64,000 nucleotides of DNA from Azospirillum melinis (GCF_013340935.1 NZ_WHOS01000034.1:1-64000); one strand, 5' to 3'; positions 34,938 to 45,138 are shown, counted from the first letter of the stretch. Notes: generated by a model not told the origin, from the letters alone. Translations and numbers: made by a program.

Positions 34938-35570
34938 ATGAGCATCGAAACCACCTCCCTCCCGGCCAGATGCGATCCCAGGACCGATCGCATCCTGGCC
35001 GCATCGGAGCGGCTATTCCTGGAGCTTGGCTACACCGCGACCTCGATGAGCCTGGTGGCGCAGCGTGCGGCCGTGTCGAAGACGACGCTCTACACCCGGT
35101 TCTCCTCGAAGGAGGAGCTGTTCGTGGCGACGATCCAGGCTGCCTGCCGCCAGTATGGAACGGACTTCGTTCCGGACGATGTGGCCGACCTGCCCCTGGA
35201 GGAGGCGCTTTACCGGGTCGCCCGGCGTCTCGTCGATCTGTTGTGGTCCCCGGACACCATCATGATCCGCCAGTCGGCCCTGAGCGAGGCGCCGCGCATA
35301 CCGCTGGCGGGGCATCTCTATTGCCAAGCCGGACCGCAACGGATCGTTTCCGCCCTGACCATCCTGTTCGCGCGGCTGTCCGGCCGCGGCTGCGTCGGCA
35401 TCGCGGATCCGGCCTTCATCGCAAGACAGTTCCTGGCAGCGCTTTCAGGCGGTTTTCACTCCGTTCCGGAATTGGGAATTGCCGGTCCGCCGTCCAAAGC
35501 GGAACGCGATGATTTCACCCGCAAGGCCGTGACCCTGTTCATCCGGGGTCTCTGCAAAGGCGCTGCCTGA
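34938..35570 (+). CDS. TetR-family transcriptional regulator
   Basis: A 210-residue regulator starting 17 nt after the DUF3141 stop (a GTG at 34917 overlapping that stop is an alternative). HTH: RILAASERLFLELGYTATSM, then LVAQRAAVSKTTLYTRFSSK. The C-terminal domain (LPLEEALYRVARRLVDLLWS; PAFIARQFLAALSGGFHSVP) resembles the TetR_C AefR-type found beside RND pumps. The RND operon starts 167 bp downstream, so it may regulate that pump. No GTAC-type palindrome lies between them. Confidence 0.9.
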   Translation: MSIETTSLPARCDPRTDRILAASERLFLELGYTATSMSLVAQRAAVSKTTLYTRFSSKEELFVATIQAACRQYGTDFVPDDVADLPLEEALYRVARRLVDLLWSPDTIMIRQSALSEAPRIPLAGHLYCQAGPQRIVSALTILFARLSGRGCVGIADPAFIARQFLAALSGGFHSVPELGIAGPPSKAERDDFTRKAVTLFIRGLCKGAA

Positions 35571-35737
35571 GCTTGGTTCACCGGGCCGCCGCCGCTTGCG
35601 ATCCGGTGACCGCGAAACCTCCTCCGAACCCGACATCCCGATCGGACATGCGCTCCACACTTCGGCTCCCCACTGCGGTGCTTGCTGACCGCATTGCGAG
35701 CGGACTGAGACATTTTCCAAGTCAGGAAGCAAAGACG

Positions 35738-36811
35738 ATGCATATATCCAGGATCGCAGCGGTCAGCGTCATAGCCGCCGCCCTTGCGGGCTGCCAGGAG
35801 CATGCGCCACCCGAACCCGCCGTCCGGCCTGTCCGCGCGATCACGGTCGAGCGCAATGTGCAGGGCGCCCCGGTGACGCTGACCGGGCAGGTGCGGGCGC
35901 AGGATCAGGCCAACCTGTCCTTCCGCCTGGACGGCCGGCTGTTGGAGCGGCGCGTCAATGTCGGCGATCTCGTCCAGCCGGGACAGGTCGTCGGCAAGCT
36001 CGATCCGCAGATTCAGCAGAACTCCCTGCGCCAGGCACAGGCCGGGCTGTCGGCGGCCCAGGCGCAGCTGACCCAGGCCCGCAACGCCTTCCGGCGCCAG
36101 CAGGAGCTGCTGAAGAATGGCTGGACGACCAACGCCAGCTTCGATCAGGCCCAGCAGGCGCTCGACTCCGCCGAGGCCCAGGTCACCTCGTCCCGTGCGC
36201 AGCTGCGCAATGCCGAGGAGATGCTGAGCTACACCGACCTGTTGGCGGATACCGCCGGGACCGTCACCGCGACCGGTGCCGAACCCGGCGAGGTGGTGCG
36301 GGCCGGGCAGATGGTGGTGCAGGTCGCCCGCCAGGGCGGTCGCGATGCGGTGTTCGACGTGCCCTCCCAACTCATCCGCACGGCACCGCGCGATCCGGTC
36401 GTCGCGGTGTCGCTGGCCGACGATCCGTCGGTGATGGCGGCCGGCCGTGTCCGCGAGGTCGCCCCGCAGGCCGATCCCACCACCCGGACCTTCCAGGTCA
36501 AGGTCAGCCTGATCGATCCGCCGGACGCCATGCGGCTCGGGGCCACCGTGGCCGGCCGCATCCGGCTGAGCCCGCCGGAGGGGGTCGAAGTTCCGGCCAG
36601 TGCGCTCACCCAGTCGAACGGCCAGCCGGCCGTCTGGGTCTTCGATCCGAGAAGCCAGACCGTTTCCCTGCGCAGCGTCGAGATCTTCCAGCACGAGCCG
36701 TCAAGCGTGGTGATCTCGCAAGGGCTGGCGGCCGGCGAGGCGGTGGTCACCGCCGGTGCGCAGGTGCTGCGTCCCGGGCAGAAGGTCCGCCTGCTGGGAG
36801 GTCAGTCGTGA
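35738..36811 (+). CDS. RND efflux periplasmic adaptor (MFP) lipoprotein
   Basis: A 357-residue adaptor. The signal sequence ends at lipobox AALAGC (Cys about residue 15). Lipoyl half-motifs flank a coiled-coil hairpin: GRLLERRVNVGDLVQPGQVV, then AQAGLSAAQAQLTQARNAFR ... LDSAEAQVTSSRAQLRNAEE, then GTVTATGAEPGEVVRAGQMV. Beta-barrel and membrane-proximal parts follow (PASALTQSNGQPAVWVF). It bridges the RND pump to an outer-membrane channel; no TolC-type gene is in this operon. The stop overlaps the pump start. Confidence 0.92.
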   Translation: MHISRIAAVSVIAAALAGCQEHAPPEPAVRPVRAITVERNVQGAPVTLTGQVRAQDQANLSFRLDGRLLERRVNVGDLVQPGQVVGKLDPQIQQNSLRQAQAGLSAAQAQLTQARNAFRRQQELLKNGWTTNASFDQAQQALDSAEAQVTSSRAQLRNAEEMLSYTDLLADTAGTVTATGAEPGEVVRAGQMVVQVARQGGRDAVFDVPSQLIRTAPRDPVVAVSLADDPSVMAAGRVREVAPQADPTTRTFQVKVSLIDPPDAMRLGATVAGRIRLSPPEGVEVPASALTQSNGQPAVWVFDPRSQTVSLRSVEIFQHEPSSVVISQGLAAGEAVVTAGAQVLRPGQKVRLLGGQS

Positions 36812-39800
36812 AAAGCCTGAACCTGTCGGAATGGGCGATCGGGCGCCGGTCCCTCATCGCCTTCTTCATGCTGGTGCTCACCGTCGCCGGCATCGGTGCC
36901 TATACCCGGCTCGGCCGCAACGAGGACCCGACCTTCACCATCAAGACGATGGTCGTGCAGGCGCAATGGCCGGGGGCGACCATCAACGACACGCTGAAGC
37001 AGGTCACCGAGCGGCTGGAGCGCAAGCTGCAGGAAACGCCCGGTCTCGATTACCTGCGCAGCTATACGACCGCCGGGCAGTCGACGATCTTCGTCAACCT
37101 GAAGGGATCGACGCCCGCCGCAAAGGTGCCCGACATCTGGTATCAGGTGCGCAAGAAGATCGGCGATATCCGCGGCACCCTGCCCCAGGGCATCGTCGGG
37201 CCGGGCTTCAACGACGAGTTCGGCGACACCTACGGCATCGTCTACGGCTTCACCGCCAACGGCTTCTCGCATCGCGAGCTGAAGGATTATGTGGACGATG
37301 TGCGGTCGCGCCTGCTCCAGGTGCCGGACGTCTCCAAGATCGACGTGCTCGGCGCCCAAGACGAACGCATCCATGTGGAGTTCTCGACCGAGCAGCTTGC
37401 CGGAATGGGCATCGACCGCTCGGCGCTCATCAACGCCCTCCAGGCGCAGAACGCCGTCACCCCCGCCGGCGTGATCCAGACCGGCGACGAGAAGATCATG
37501 CTCCGCGTCACCGGTGCCTTCCGCTCCGAACAGGATGTTCTCGCCGTCAACTTCGTCGCCAACAACCGCATCATCCGGCTCGGCGACATCGCGCGCGTGA
37601 CCCGCGGTCCGGCGGATCCGCCGCAGCCGGTTTTCCGGGTCAATGGCCAGGACGCCATCGGGCTGGCCATCGCCATGCGCGACGGCGGCGATGTCCTGGC
37701 GCTGGGGCACAACATCGAACATGCGATGGCCGACATCGTGAAAGAACTGCCGGTCGGGGTCGGGGCGACGCTGGTCGCCGAACAGCCCGCCACCGTCGAG
37801 CATGCGGTCGACGAATTCATGGAGGCGCTGTGGGAAGCCATCGCCATCGTCCTGGCCGTCAGCTTCGTCAGCCTCGGCACGCGGGCGGGTGCGGTGGTGG
37901 CATGCTCCATCCCGCTGGTGCTGGCCATCGTCTTCGTGGCGATGGAAATCCTCGGGATCGATCTGCAGCGCGTGTCGCTGGGGGCCCTCATCATCGCCCT
38001 CGGCCTGCTGGTCGACGACGCGATGATCACCGTGGAAACCATGGTCACCCGGCTGGAGCGGGGTGACGGCAAGGAGAAGGCCGCCACCTTCGCCTATACC
38101 TCGACCGCCTTTCCGATGCTGACCGGCACGCTGGTCACCGTGGCCGGCTTCGTGCCCATCGGCTTCGCCCGCAGTGCGGCGGGCGAGTACACCTTCTCGA
38201 TCTTCGCCGTCGTCGCCATCGCCCTGATCGCCTCCTGGTTCGTCGCCGTCCTCTTCTCGCCGCTGCTGGGCGTCTGGATCCTGAAGAAGCCGAAGACGCA
38301 TCATGACGAGGAAGGCGGTCCGCTCATGCGTGCCTTCCGGCGCCTGCTGGACCTGGCGATGCGGGCGCGTTGGGTCACGATCGCGCTGACGCTGGCGATC
38401 TTCGCGCTGGGCCTGTACGGCGAGCGCTTCGTTCCCCAGCAGTTCTTCCCGTCCTCCGACCGGCCCGAACTGCTCGTGGATCTGAAGCTGCCGCAGAACG
38501 CCTCGATCGAAGCCACACGGGATTTGTCGGCCCGCCTGGACGGCATCCTGTCCAAGGATCCCGATGTAGAGCGCTGGAGCACCTATATCGGCCGCGGGGC
38601 CGTCCGCTTCTACCTGCCGCTCGACGTCCAGCTTCCCAACGACTTCTTCTCCCAGGCGGTGGTCGTCACCAAGGGGGCGGAGGTGCGCGACCGGGTGAAG
38701 GCGCGGCTGGAGCAGGCACTGGAGACCGAATTCCCCAGCGTCGTCGGGCGCATCTATCCCCTGGAGCTGGGACCGCCCGTGGGCTGGCCGCTGCAATACC
38801 GGGTGAGTGGTCCCGATCCCGAGAAGGTGCGGGGGATCGCGTTGCAGGCCGCCCGGATCATGGCCTCCGACGGTACCGTCCAGAAGGTGAACTACAACTG
38901 GTTCGAACCGGCCCGCACCGTCCAGATCCGCGTCGACCAGGATCAGGCCCGCCTGCTGGGGCTGAGTTCCCAGGGGCTGGCCCAGACGCTGAATGCCGTG
39001 GTCACCGGCGTGACCGTCACCCAGATGCGCGACGACATCTATCTCGTCGATGTGCTGACGCGGGCTTCGGCCGAGCAGCGCGTGTCGCTGGCGACCATCC
39101 GGTCGCTTCCCGTCCCCCTGCCCAACGGCAAGACCGTTCCGCTGAGCCAGCTCGCCTCCATCGAGTATGGCCAGGAACTGCCGTTCATCTGGCGCCGCGA
39201 CCGCAAGCCGACGCTGACGGTCCAGGCCGACGTCGCGGCAGGCGCCCAGCCCGCGACGGTCGTGGAGGCGCTGGCGCCGAAATTCGCCGAGCTGAACGCC
39301 TCCCTGCCGGCCGGCTACCATGTGGATGTCGGCGGGACCGTGGAGGAAAGCGCCAAATCGCAGGCGTCGGTGATCGCGGTGGTGCCGGTGATGCTGCTTC
39401 TGATGCTGACGATCCTGATGATCCAGCTCCAGAGCTTCAACCGGCTGTTCCTGGTGCTCAGCGTCGCACCGCTGGGGGTGATCGGCGTCGTCGCGGCGCT
39501 GCTCGCCTCCGGCAAGCCGCTCGGTTTCGTCGCGATCCTCGGCGTGCTGGCGCTGATCGGCATGATCGCGCGCAACTCGGTCATCCTGATCGACCAGATC
39601 GAGATCGAGAAGGCGCACGGGCATCACCCATGGGATGCGATCGTCATCGCGGCCACCCATCGCTTCCGTCCGATCCTTCTCACCGCGGCGGCGGCGATCC
39701 TCGGCATGATCCCGATCGCGCCGACCGTCTTCTGGGGACCGATGGCCTACGCCATCATCGGCGGCTTGGCGGTGGCGACGTTGCTGACGCTGGTGTTCCT

Positions 39801-39915
39801 GCCGGCGCTGTACGTCGCCTGGTTCCGGATCGAACGGCCGCGGCCGGATGCGCTCCCTCCGCATGCCGACACCCATCGGCCGCAGCGGGAGGAAGCCGCT
39901 TTGCTCGAGGGATGA
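36808..39915 (+). CDS. RND efflux transporter (AcrB/hydrophobe-amphiphile type)
   Basis: A 1035-residue inner-membrane proton antiporter, GTG start overlapping the adaptor stop (GTGA). It has the duplicated layout: TM1 (LIAFFMLVLTVAGIGAYTRL), a large periplasmic loop, TM2-6, TM7, a second loop and TM8-12. TM4 has the proton-relay Asp pair in IIALGLLVDDAMITVETMV. TM11 shows GMIARNSVILIDQIE. Length is normal for the family. With the adaptor it forms a two-gene pump unit needing an unlinked outer-membrane channel. Substrates cannot be read. Confidence 0.95.
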   Translation: MKSLNLSEWAIGRRSLIAFFMLVLTVAGIGAYTRLGRNEDPTFTIKTMVVQAQWPGATINDTLKQVTERLERKLQETPGLDYLRSYTTAGQSTIFVNLKGSTPAAKVPDIWYQVRKKIGDIRGTLPQGIVGPGFNDEFGDTYGIVYGFTANGFSHRELKDYVDDVRSRLLQVPDVSKIDVLGAQDERIHVEFSTEQLAGMGIDRSALINALQAQNAVTPAGVIQTGDEKIMLRVTGAFRSEQDVLAVNFVANNRIIRLGDIARVTRGPADPPQPVFRVNGQDAIGLAIAMRDGGDVLALGHNIEHAMADIVKELPVGVGATLVAEQPATVEHAVDEFMEALWEAIAIVLAVSFVSLGTRAGAVVACSIPLVLAIVFVAMEILGIDLQRVSLGALIIALGLLVDDAMITVETMVTRLERGDGKEKAATFAYTSTAFPMLTGTLVTVAGFVPIGFARSAAGEYTFSIFAVVAIALIASWFVAVLFSPLLGVWILKKPKTHHDEEGGPLMRAFRRLLDLAMRARWVTIALTLAIFALGLYGERFVPQQFFPSSDRPELLVDLKLPQNASIEATRDLSARLDGILSKDPDVERWSTYIGRGAVRFYLPLDVQLPNDFFSQAVVVTKGAEVRDRVKARLEQALETEFPSVVGRIYPLELGPPVGWPLQYRVSGPDPEKVRGIALQAARIMASDGTVQKVNYNWFEPARTVQIRVDQDQARLLGLSSQGLAQTLNAVVTGVTVTQMRDDIYLVDVLTRASAEQRVSLATIRSLPVPLPNGKTVPLSQLASIEYGQELPFIWRRDRKPTLTVQADVAAGAQPATVVEALAPKFAELNASLPAGYHVDVGGTVEESAKSQASVIAVVPVMLLLMLTILMIQLQSFNRLFLVLSVAPLGVIGVVAALLASGKPLGFVAILGVLALIGMIARNSVILIDQIEIEKAHGHHPWDAIVIAATHRFRPILLTAAAAILGMIPIAPTVFWGPMAYAIIGGLAVATLLTLVFLPALYVAWFRIERPRPDALPPHADTHRPQREEAALLEG

Positions 39916-40024
39916 GCCCGAGCGGACCCTGGTGAAACACCGGCACGGGCTCGACGGGCGTCGCAGCCGGGCGCGGTTCCGGCACCGGCCGGTGCCGATT
40001 GATCTTCAACGACAGGCGATGGTC

Positions 40025-40753
40025 ATGGACATCTTTCAGGTCTATTGGTCCCACGGGCAGCTGGTGGCCAACGGCGTCATCCTGCTGCACCTGGTCGGCT
40101 CCCTTTTGACGGGCGTGCTGCTGGGCTACGAGCGCTCCTACCAGGGGCGGGCGGCCGGCATGCGGACCTACGGCCTGGTCTGCATGGCCTCGACGGCTCT
40201 GACCGTGATCGTCGCCTATCCGCACCTGTGGTATGGCGGCGCCGCGGCCGGCTGGACCGGCTCCGCGGATCCGAGCCGCGTCATCCAGGGCATCGTCACC
40301 GGGCTCGGCTTCCTCGGTGCCGGGGTCATCATGCGGGAAAGCCATTCCATCAGGGGATTGTCCACCGCGTCCTCGATCTGGACGACCGCCGCCATCGGCG
40401 TCACCATCGGTGTCGGTTTCTACGTGGCGGCATTTGCCGCCACCGCCCTGACCATAGCGGCGATGGTCGGCCTGCGGCGGCTGGAGCCGATCCTGCCGCA
40501 CCGGACGGTGACGCACCTGACCGTGGTCTTCACGCGGGACAAGGCGCCGCCGGCCGAGAGCATCCAGGTTCTGGCGCGGGAACGCGGCTTCGAGGTCGTG
40601 GACTGGGGATACCACCTCATGAACGGCGCCGGCCAGATCGAGTACAAGCTGGCGCTGAAGACCAGCGGGTCGCCGGACACCTCGCGGATGGTCACGGAGC
40701 TGTCCGCCACCGACGGCGTGATGGAACTTCACATGACACCGTCGCGGATTTGA
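40025..40753 (+). CDS. MgtC/SapB-family membrane protein
   Basis: About 242 residues. ATG at 40025 chosen (40019 also in frame); AGG lies 8 nt before. MgtC features: LLTGVLLGYERSYQGRAAGM, RTYGLVCMASTALTVIV, IVTGLGFLGAGVIMRE and IRGLSTASSIWTTAAIGVTI. A soluble C-terminal ACT-like part follows (LARERGFEVVDWGYHLMNGA). Relatives modulate Mg2+ stress physiology and the F-ATPase; transport itself is doubtful. It follows the RND pump by about 110 bp in the same direction. Confidence 0.9.
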   Translation: MDIFQVYWSHGQLVANGVILLHLVGSLLTGVLLGYERSYQGRAAGMRTYGLVCMASTALTVIVAYPHLWYGGAAAGWTGSADPSRVIQGIVTGLGFLGAGVIMRESHSIRGLSTASSIWTTAAIGVTIGVGFYVAAFAATALTIAAMVGLRRLEPILPHRTVTHLTVVFTRDKAPPAESIQVLARERGFEVVDWGYHLMNGAGQIEYKLALKTSGSPDTSRMVTELSATDGVMELHMTPSRI

Positions 40754-40907
40754 CGGGCGTTTGTCGGGGCTGCCAAGCCTGAAGCGGTTCAGACGTCGGA
40801 GGACTCAAGGGCAATTGCGGTGTGAATCGGCGCGGGGTTCTGACGCCGAACAGTACGAAAGCGCGTTGATAAAAATGGAATTTGAGGGGGCACGGCCGTG
40901 CGCGGCT

Positions 40908-41498
40908 TCACATACGGGCTGCCGGGAGCGCCAAACCGCGCAGCCACGCGGGGGCCATGACCGCGAGGGCGTTGAGTGCCGCGCGCAACGTCTCGCCCAG
41001 GAGTTCCAACCGGTTCAGTTCCCGGACAGCGGCGAGCACATGGGTCGAGTCCGTCCGTTGTCGCCCGCGGGCCTTGAGCAGGCCCTGCGTCCGGCCGGCA
41101 TCGAGCACCCGCTCCAAGAGGCGTTCCTCGGCGCCCCCAGCCAGCAGCCGACCGCGGAACTCGGTCAGGACGCTGTGATCGAAGCCGGCGTCGGTCAGAT
41201 CCAGGCCGAGCAGGTACTTCCAGTCGATGCGCGCCCGCACCGCCTCGGCCGCCTGGCGGTCGCTCAGCCCCTCGCGGAACTGTAGGAGCGTCACCAGCGC
41301 CAGTCGCCAGGGGGGATAGGTCGGCCGGCCGCGTTTGGGATAGAGGTCATCGAAGTCCTTGTCCACAAAGGCCGGACCGAGATCATCGCGTAGTGTCAGA
41401 TAAGGATTTCCCCTCGGAAAGGCGGCGTGGGCGACACGAGCGGTTTCTTCCGGGATCGGGGGGATAGATGGGACAGATGGCTGAGCGTGGAGCGACAT
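40908..41498 (-). pseudogene. IS1182-family transposase, N-terminal part
   Basis: A 196-codon frame with FPRGNPYLTLRDDLGPAFVD, DLYPKRGRPTYPPWRLALVT, REGLSDRQAAEAVRARIDWK and YLLGLDLTDAGFDHSVLTEF: the N-terminal half of IS1182 transposases, including RTDSTHVLAAVREL with the first catalytic Asp. The protein stops after about 40 % of family length; the second Asp and Glu are absent. The upstream side is cut by the IS6-type element. Confidence 0.85.
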
Positions 41499-41576
41499 GG
41501 CGTAATCTCCGATCACTTCACCTCCGTCAACCGTTGCTCCCTGACGCCGTCTTACGCCTGTGCCGCCCAGTCCGTT

Positions 41577-42469
41577 GGGCTCTGTTGCAAATTCGGCCGG
41601 CAGGCTGCGGAATGGCTGGAGGTTGGATGGAGCCAAGCCGTGTCGGACTTCAAGGGACGCCACTTTGAGGGAGAGATCGTGCTGTGGGCGGTGCGCTGGT
41701 ACTGCCGATACGGTATCAGCTATCGCGACCTCGAGCAAATGATGGCCGAGCGCGGCGTTGCGGTCGATCACTCGACCATTTACCGCTGGGTTCAGAAGTA
41801 CGCGCCGGAGATCGAGAGGCGGCTACGCTGGCAGTGGCGCTGCCCACGGTCAACCAGCTGGCGGGTCGATGAGACCTACGTGAAGGTCGGTGGCAAGTGG
41901 GCCTACCTGTACCGGGCGGTCGACAAGCACGGCAACACCATCGACTTCTACCTCTCTCCTACGCGAAACACCGCCGCCACCAAGCGTTTCCTCGGTAAGG
42001 CGCTGAACGGCCTGAAGGATTGGGAGAAGCCGATGGTCATCAATACCGACAAGGCGCCAACTTACGGACCGGCCTTGGCGGAGCTGAAGGCCGAGGGCAA
42101 GTGTCCCGAGGAGACTGAGCACCGGCAGGTCAAATATCTGAACAACGTGGTGGAGGCCGACCACGGCAAGCTGAAGCAGCTGATCCGCCCGGTGCGGGGC
42201 TTCAAGACCCTGAAGACGGCCTACGCAACGATCAAGGGCTTTGAGGTGATGCGGGCGCTTCGCAAAGGTCAAGCGTCCAGCTTCAACATCACCCGCGACA
42301 TGCGGGGCGAGGCGCGCCTCGTCGAACGCGCCTTCAACCTTGGACCCAATGTGCTCGCCGAGGCCGTCCAGTTCATCAGCCAGAAACTCGAACTTCAGGC
42401 GGCGTAGCATCGGCGGTGATGTTCGTAACCATCATCTCGCGCCTGCCGGCAAACTTTGCAACAGAGCCC
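41577..42469 (+). mobile_element. Complete IS6-family insertion sequence (893 bp)
   Basis: Perfect 15-bp terminal repeats GGGCTCTGTTGCAAA (41577-41591) and its complement (42455-42469) flank one transposase gene. No matching 8-bp target duplication is visible next to the ends, as expected if the flanks come from recombination between IS6 copies rather than one insertion. Partial copies with the same terminus occur near 21.8 kb and at the right window edge. Confidence 0.88.
41640..42407 (+). CDS. IS6-family transposase
   Basis: A 255-residue DDE transposase from a GTG start (VSDFKGRHFEGEIVLWAVRW). HTH-like VDHSTIYRWVQKYAPEIERR; first Asp in SWRVDETYVKVGGKWAYLYR; second in MVINTDKAPTYG; Glu in YLNNVVEADHGKLK. 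All catalytic residues are present and the ends are intact, so it should be active. Confidence 0.93.
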   Translation: MSDFKGRHFEGEIVLWAVRWYCRYGISYRDLEQMMAERGVAVDHSTIYRWVQKYAPEIERRLRWQWRCPRSTSWRVDETYVKVGGKWAYLYRAVDKHGNTIDFYLSPTRNTAATKRFLGKALNGLKDWEKPMVINTDKAPTYGPALAELKAEGKCPEETEHRQVKYLNNVVEADHGKLKQLIRPVRGFKTLKTAYATIKGFEVMRALRKGQASSFNITRDMRGEARLVERAFNLGPNVLAEAVQFISQKLELQAA

Positions 42470-42539
42470 TGCCGCCCGCTCCGACGAACAGCAGCAGGAA
42501 CAGCGCGAACAGGGCGATCAGGCGCCGCTTCAGGGACAT
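42470..42539 (-). pseudogene. N-terminus of a membrane protein cut by the IS6-type element
   Basis: Minus-strand ATG at 42539 reads MSLKRRLIALFALFLLLFVG, then runs into the IS terminus. It is a charged start followed by a hydrophobic helix, as in the first membrane segment of sensor kinases or other inner-membrane proteins. The rest is not found beyond the element. Confidence 0.4.
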
Positions 42540-42768
42540 GCTACCAGCGTCATGCGACCCTCCCCCAAGCGACAATCATACGGTTGGGGCGGTCGCTGTG
42601 CCATTGTCCTTTGGAACTGTGAGATTTGGATATTGCCGAATTTTCCCGGTTCTGGACCAGGAAGAACCGGTCGGCAAACGGGGAATGTTTCGTGCCCCCA
42701 TTGTGCAATTGGCGATTGGAGGGATTGGCAGCTCAAATAATCAAAATATCAAGTATTTGGGGGGAAGC

Positions 42769-45135
42769 ATGCGATTCCATGCGTTGGGAGCCTGGGTCAT
42801 CGGTTCCTGCTCTTTGGGGATCGGTTTTGCAGTGGCGGCGGAGCCGGTGACGCTGGCACCGGTGAACGTGACGACCACGCCGCTGGTCGGGCCGGGCATC
42901 GAAGCCGATACTGTGCCAGCCAACCTGACCGGCCTGACCAAGGGCGATCTGTCGGAGCGCGGCGCTGCAGATGTGACCGGCACGCTGGAACGGCGGGTTC
43001 CCGCCGTGAACCTGAACGCGGCGCAGAACAACCCCTTCCAGCCGGATCTCCAGTTCCGAGGCTTCACCGCCTCGCCCTTGATCGGGAATGCACAGGGGCT
43101 CGCCGTCTATCAGAACGGCGTCCGCGTCAACGAGGTATTCGGCGACACCGTCAATCTCGATCTGATCCCCGACATTGCCGTCGACGACATGGACGTGGTG
43201 TCGAACACCCCGGCCTTCGGGCTCAACGCGCTGGGCGGCGCGCTCAACATCCGGATGAAGGACGGCTTCACCAGCCAGGGCGGCCAACTCGTCCTCCAGG
43301 GCGGCTCCTTCGGCCGCGTCCAGGGCAGCTTCGAATATGGCCGGCAGGTCGATAACGTCGCCGGGTATGTTGCAGGCCAACTGCTGCACGAGGATGGCTG
43401 GCGCGAGCATTCTCCCTCCACCCTGCGCCAGTTCTACGGCGACATCGGGGTGCGCGGCAGCCGTGGGCAGCTGAATGTCAACCTCACCGCCGCCGACAAC
43501 AGCCTGACTGGCAACGGCCCGGCGCCGATCCAGCTGGTCGAGGCGGCGCGCTCGCACGTCTTCACCTATCCGGACAACACCCGCAACCGGCTGGTCATGC
43601 CGACGGTGCGCGCCGATTTCCAGGCCACCGACACGCTGTCATTCCAGGGCACCGCCTATCTGCGCCATTACGAGCGCAAGACGCTGAACGGTGACACGGT
43701 GGACGCGGAAAGCTGCACGATCACCGACCGCAACCGTGACCGCATCGACGACCGCACCGGCGAACCGACCGGGCTGCGCACCGGCCGGCTCTGCCTGAAC
43801 GACACCGGTCCGATCCTCTATGACAGCACCGGCAAGCCGATCGCCGACTTTCTGAACGATACGCGTGGCGGCGTGCTGAACCGGACGAGCACCCAGACCA
43901 CCTCCGGCGGCGGCACGCTCCAGGGCACGCTTCAGGAGCCGCTGTTCGGCCACCGGAACTTCCTGGTGGTCGGCACCAGCCTGGACTATGGCGTGACCCG
44001 CTTCAACGCCAGTTCGGAGCTTGGCACCCTGACCGCCGACCGCACCGTGGACCCGACCGGCATCATCGTCGCGCAGCCGGACGGGGAGATCGCCCCCGTG
44101 TCCATCCGTGCCACCAACACCTATGTCGGTGCCTACCTGTCGGACACCTTCAACGTGACGGACGCTCTGGCTCTGACCGCCGGCGGCCGGTTGAACATCG
44201 CCCGCATCTCCACCGAGGACAAGCTGGGCAGCGCGCTCAACGGCACCAACACCTACACCCGCTTCAACCCCGCGGCAGGCATGACCTACACGCTGGACAA
44301 GGGGCTGAGCAGCTATCTCGGCTATTCGGAGAGCAACCGTGTGCCGACCGCTGCCGAGCTGTCCTGCGCCGACCCGAGCCGGCCCTGCACCCTGACCAAC
44401 TTCTTCCTGTCCGACCCGCCGCTGAAGCAGGTGGTCGGCCGCACCTGGGAAGCCGGGCTGCGCGGGACCGACGCGCCGGCCTTCGAGGGGCTTCACCTTT
44501 CCTGGAATGCAGGGTTGTTCCGCACCGGGCTCAGCAACGACATCCTGAACGTGGCCTCAGGCGTCCGCGGGCGCGGCTATTTCGTGAACGCCGGCGACAC
44601 CCGCCGCCAGGGGATCGAGGCGGGGACGAAGCTGGCCGGCAAGGGCTGGTCGGTCTACGCCCAGTACGCCTACGTCGAGGCGACTTTCCAGAGCGACCTG
44701 GTGCTGAACAGCCCGGACAATCCCAACCGCAACCGGACGACCGGCACCGTCCGCGCCCGTGCCGGCGACAGTCTGCCCGGCGTGCCGGCCCACCGTTTCA
44801 AGCTCGGCGGCAGCTACAACGTGACGGACGCCTGGACGGTGGGTGGTGCGCTGACCGCCTATTCTGGCCAGACCTACACCGGGGATCCTGCGGGGTCGGT
44901 GGGGAAGGTTCCCGGCTATGCCACGCTCGATGCCAACACCAGCTATCAGGTCACCGACAGCATCCAGCTCTTCGCGCTGGTGCAGAACGTCACCAACGCG
45001 CATTACGCGACGTTCGGCACCTTCGGAGGCGTGCGCGAAATTCCCATCGCCGAGGCACCGGGCGCCACTGACCCGCGCTTCATCAGCGCCGCCCCGCCGC
45101 GTGCCGCCTATGGCGGTGTGCGGGTGACCTTCTGA
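42769..45135 (+). CDS. TonB-dependent outer-membrane receptor
   Basis: A 788-residue receptor starting at 42769 behind a GGGGGG Shine-Dalgarno. A signal peptide (LGAWVIGSCSLGIGFAVAAE) is followed by a plug domain (DLQFRGFTASPLIGNAQGLA; VYQNGVRVNEVFGDTVNLDL; NTPAFGLNALGGALNIRMKD) and a beta-barrel ending in ...YGGVRVTF with the usual terminal Phe. The plug wording is close to receptors annotated for unknown or iron-complex ligands; no ligand can be assigned. The tonB gene begins 3 nt after its stop. No clear Fur box or riboswitch was seen upstream. Confidence 0.92.
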   Translation: MRFHALGAWVIGSCSLGIGFAVAAEPVTLAPVNVTTTPLVGPGIEADTVPANLTGLTKGDLSERGAADVTGTLERRVPAVNLNAAQNNPFQPDLQFRGFTASPLIGNAQGLAVYQNGVRVNEVFGDTVNLDLIPDIAVDDMDVVSNTPAFGLNALGGALNIRMKDGFTSQGGQLVLQGGSFGRVQGSFEYGRQVDNVAGYVAGQLLHEDGWREHSPSTLRQFYGDIGVRGSRGQLNVNLTAADNSLTGNGPAPIQLVEAARSHVFTYPDNTRNRLVMPTVRADFQATDTLSFQGTAYLRHYERKTLNGDTVDAESCTITDRNRDRIDDRTGEPTGLRTGRLCLNDTGPILYDSTGKPIADFLNDTRGGVLNRTSTQTTSGGGTLQGTLQEPLFGHRNFLVVGTSLDYGVTRFNASSELGTLTADRTVDPTGIIVAQPDGEIAPVSIRATNTYVGAYLSDTFNVTDALALTAGGRLNIARISTEDKLGSALNGTNTYTRFNPAAGMTYTLDKGLSSYLGYSESNRVPTAAELSCADPSRPCTLTNFFLSDPPLKQVVGRTWEAGLRGTDAPAFEGLHLSWNAGLFRTGLSNDILNVASGVRGRGYFVNAGDTRRQGIEAGTKLAGKGWSVYAQYAYVEATFQSDLVLNSPDNPNRNRTTGTVRARAGDSLPGVPAHRFKLGGSYNVTDAWTVGGALTAYSGQTYTGDPAGSVGKVPGYATLDANTSYQVTDSIQLFALVQNVTNAHYATFGTFGGVREIPIAEAPGATDPRFISAAPPRAAYGGVRVTF

Positions 45136-45138
45136 GCC

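Noticed and set aside
36802-39876. A long open frame of over 1000 codons on the minus strand opposite the RND pump.
   Set aside because: It is the codon-bias shadow of a high-GC gene: the plus strand shows a full RND transporter with all membrane helices, while the antisense translation is Arg/His/Gln/Asp-rich without domains.
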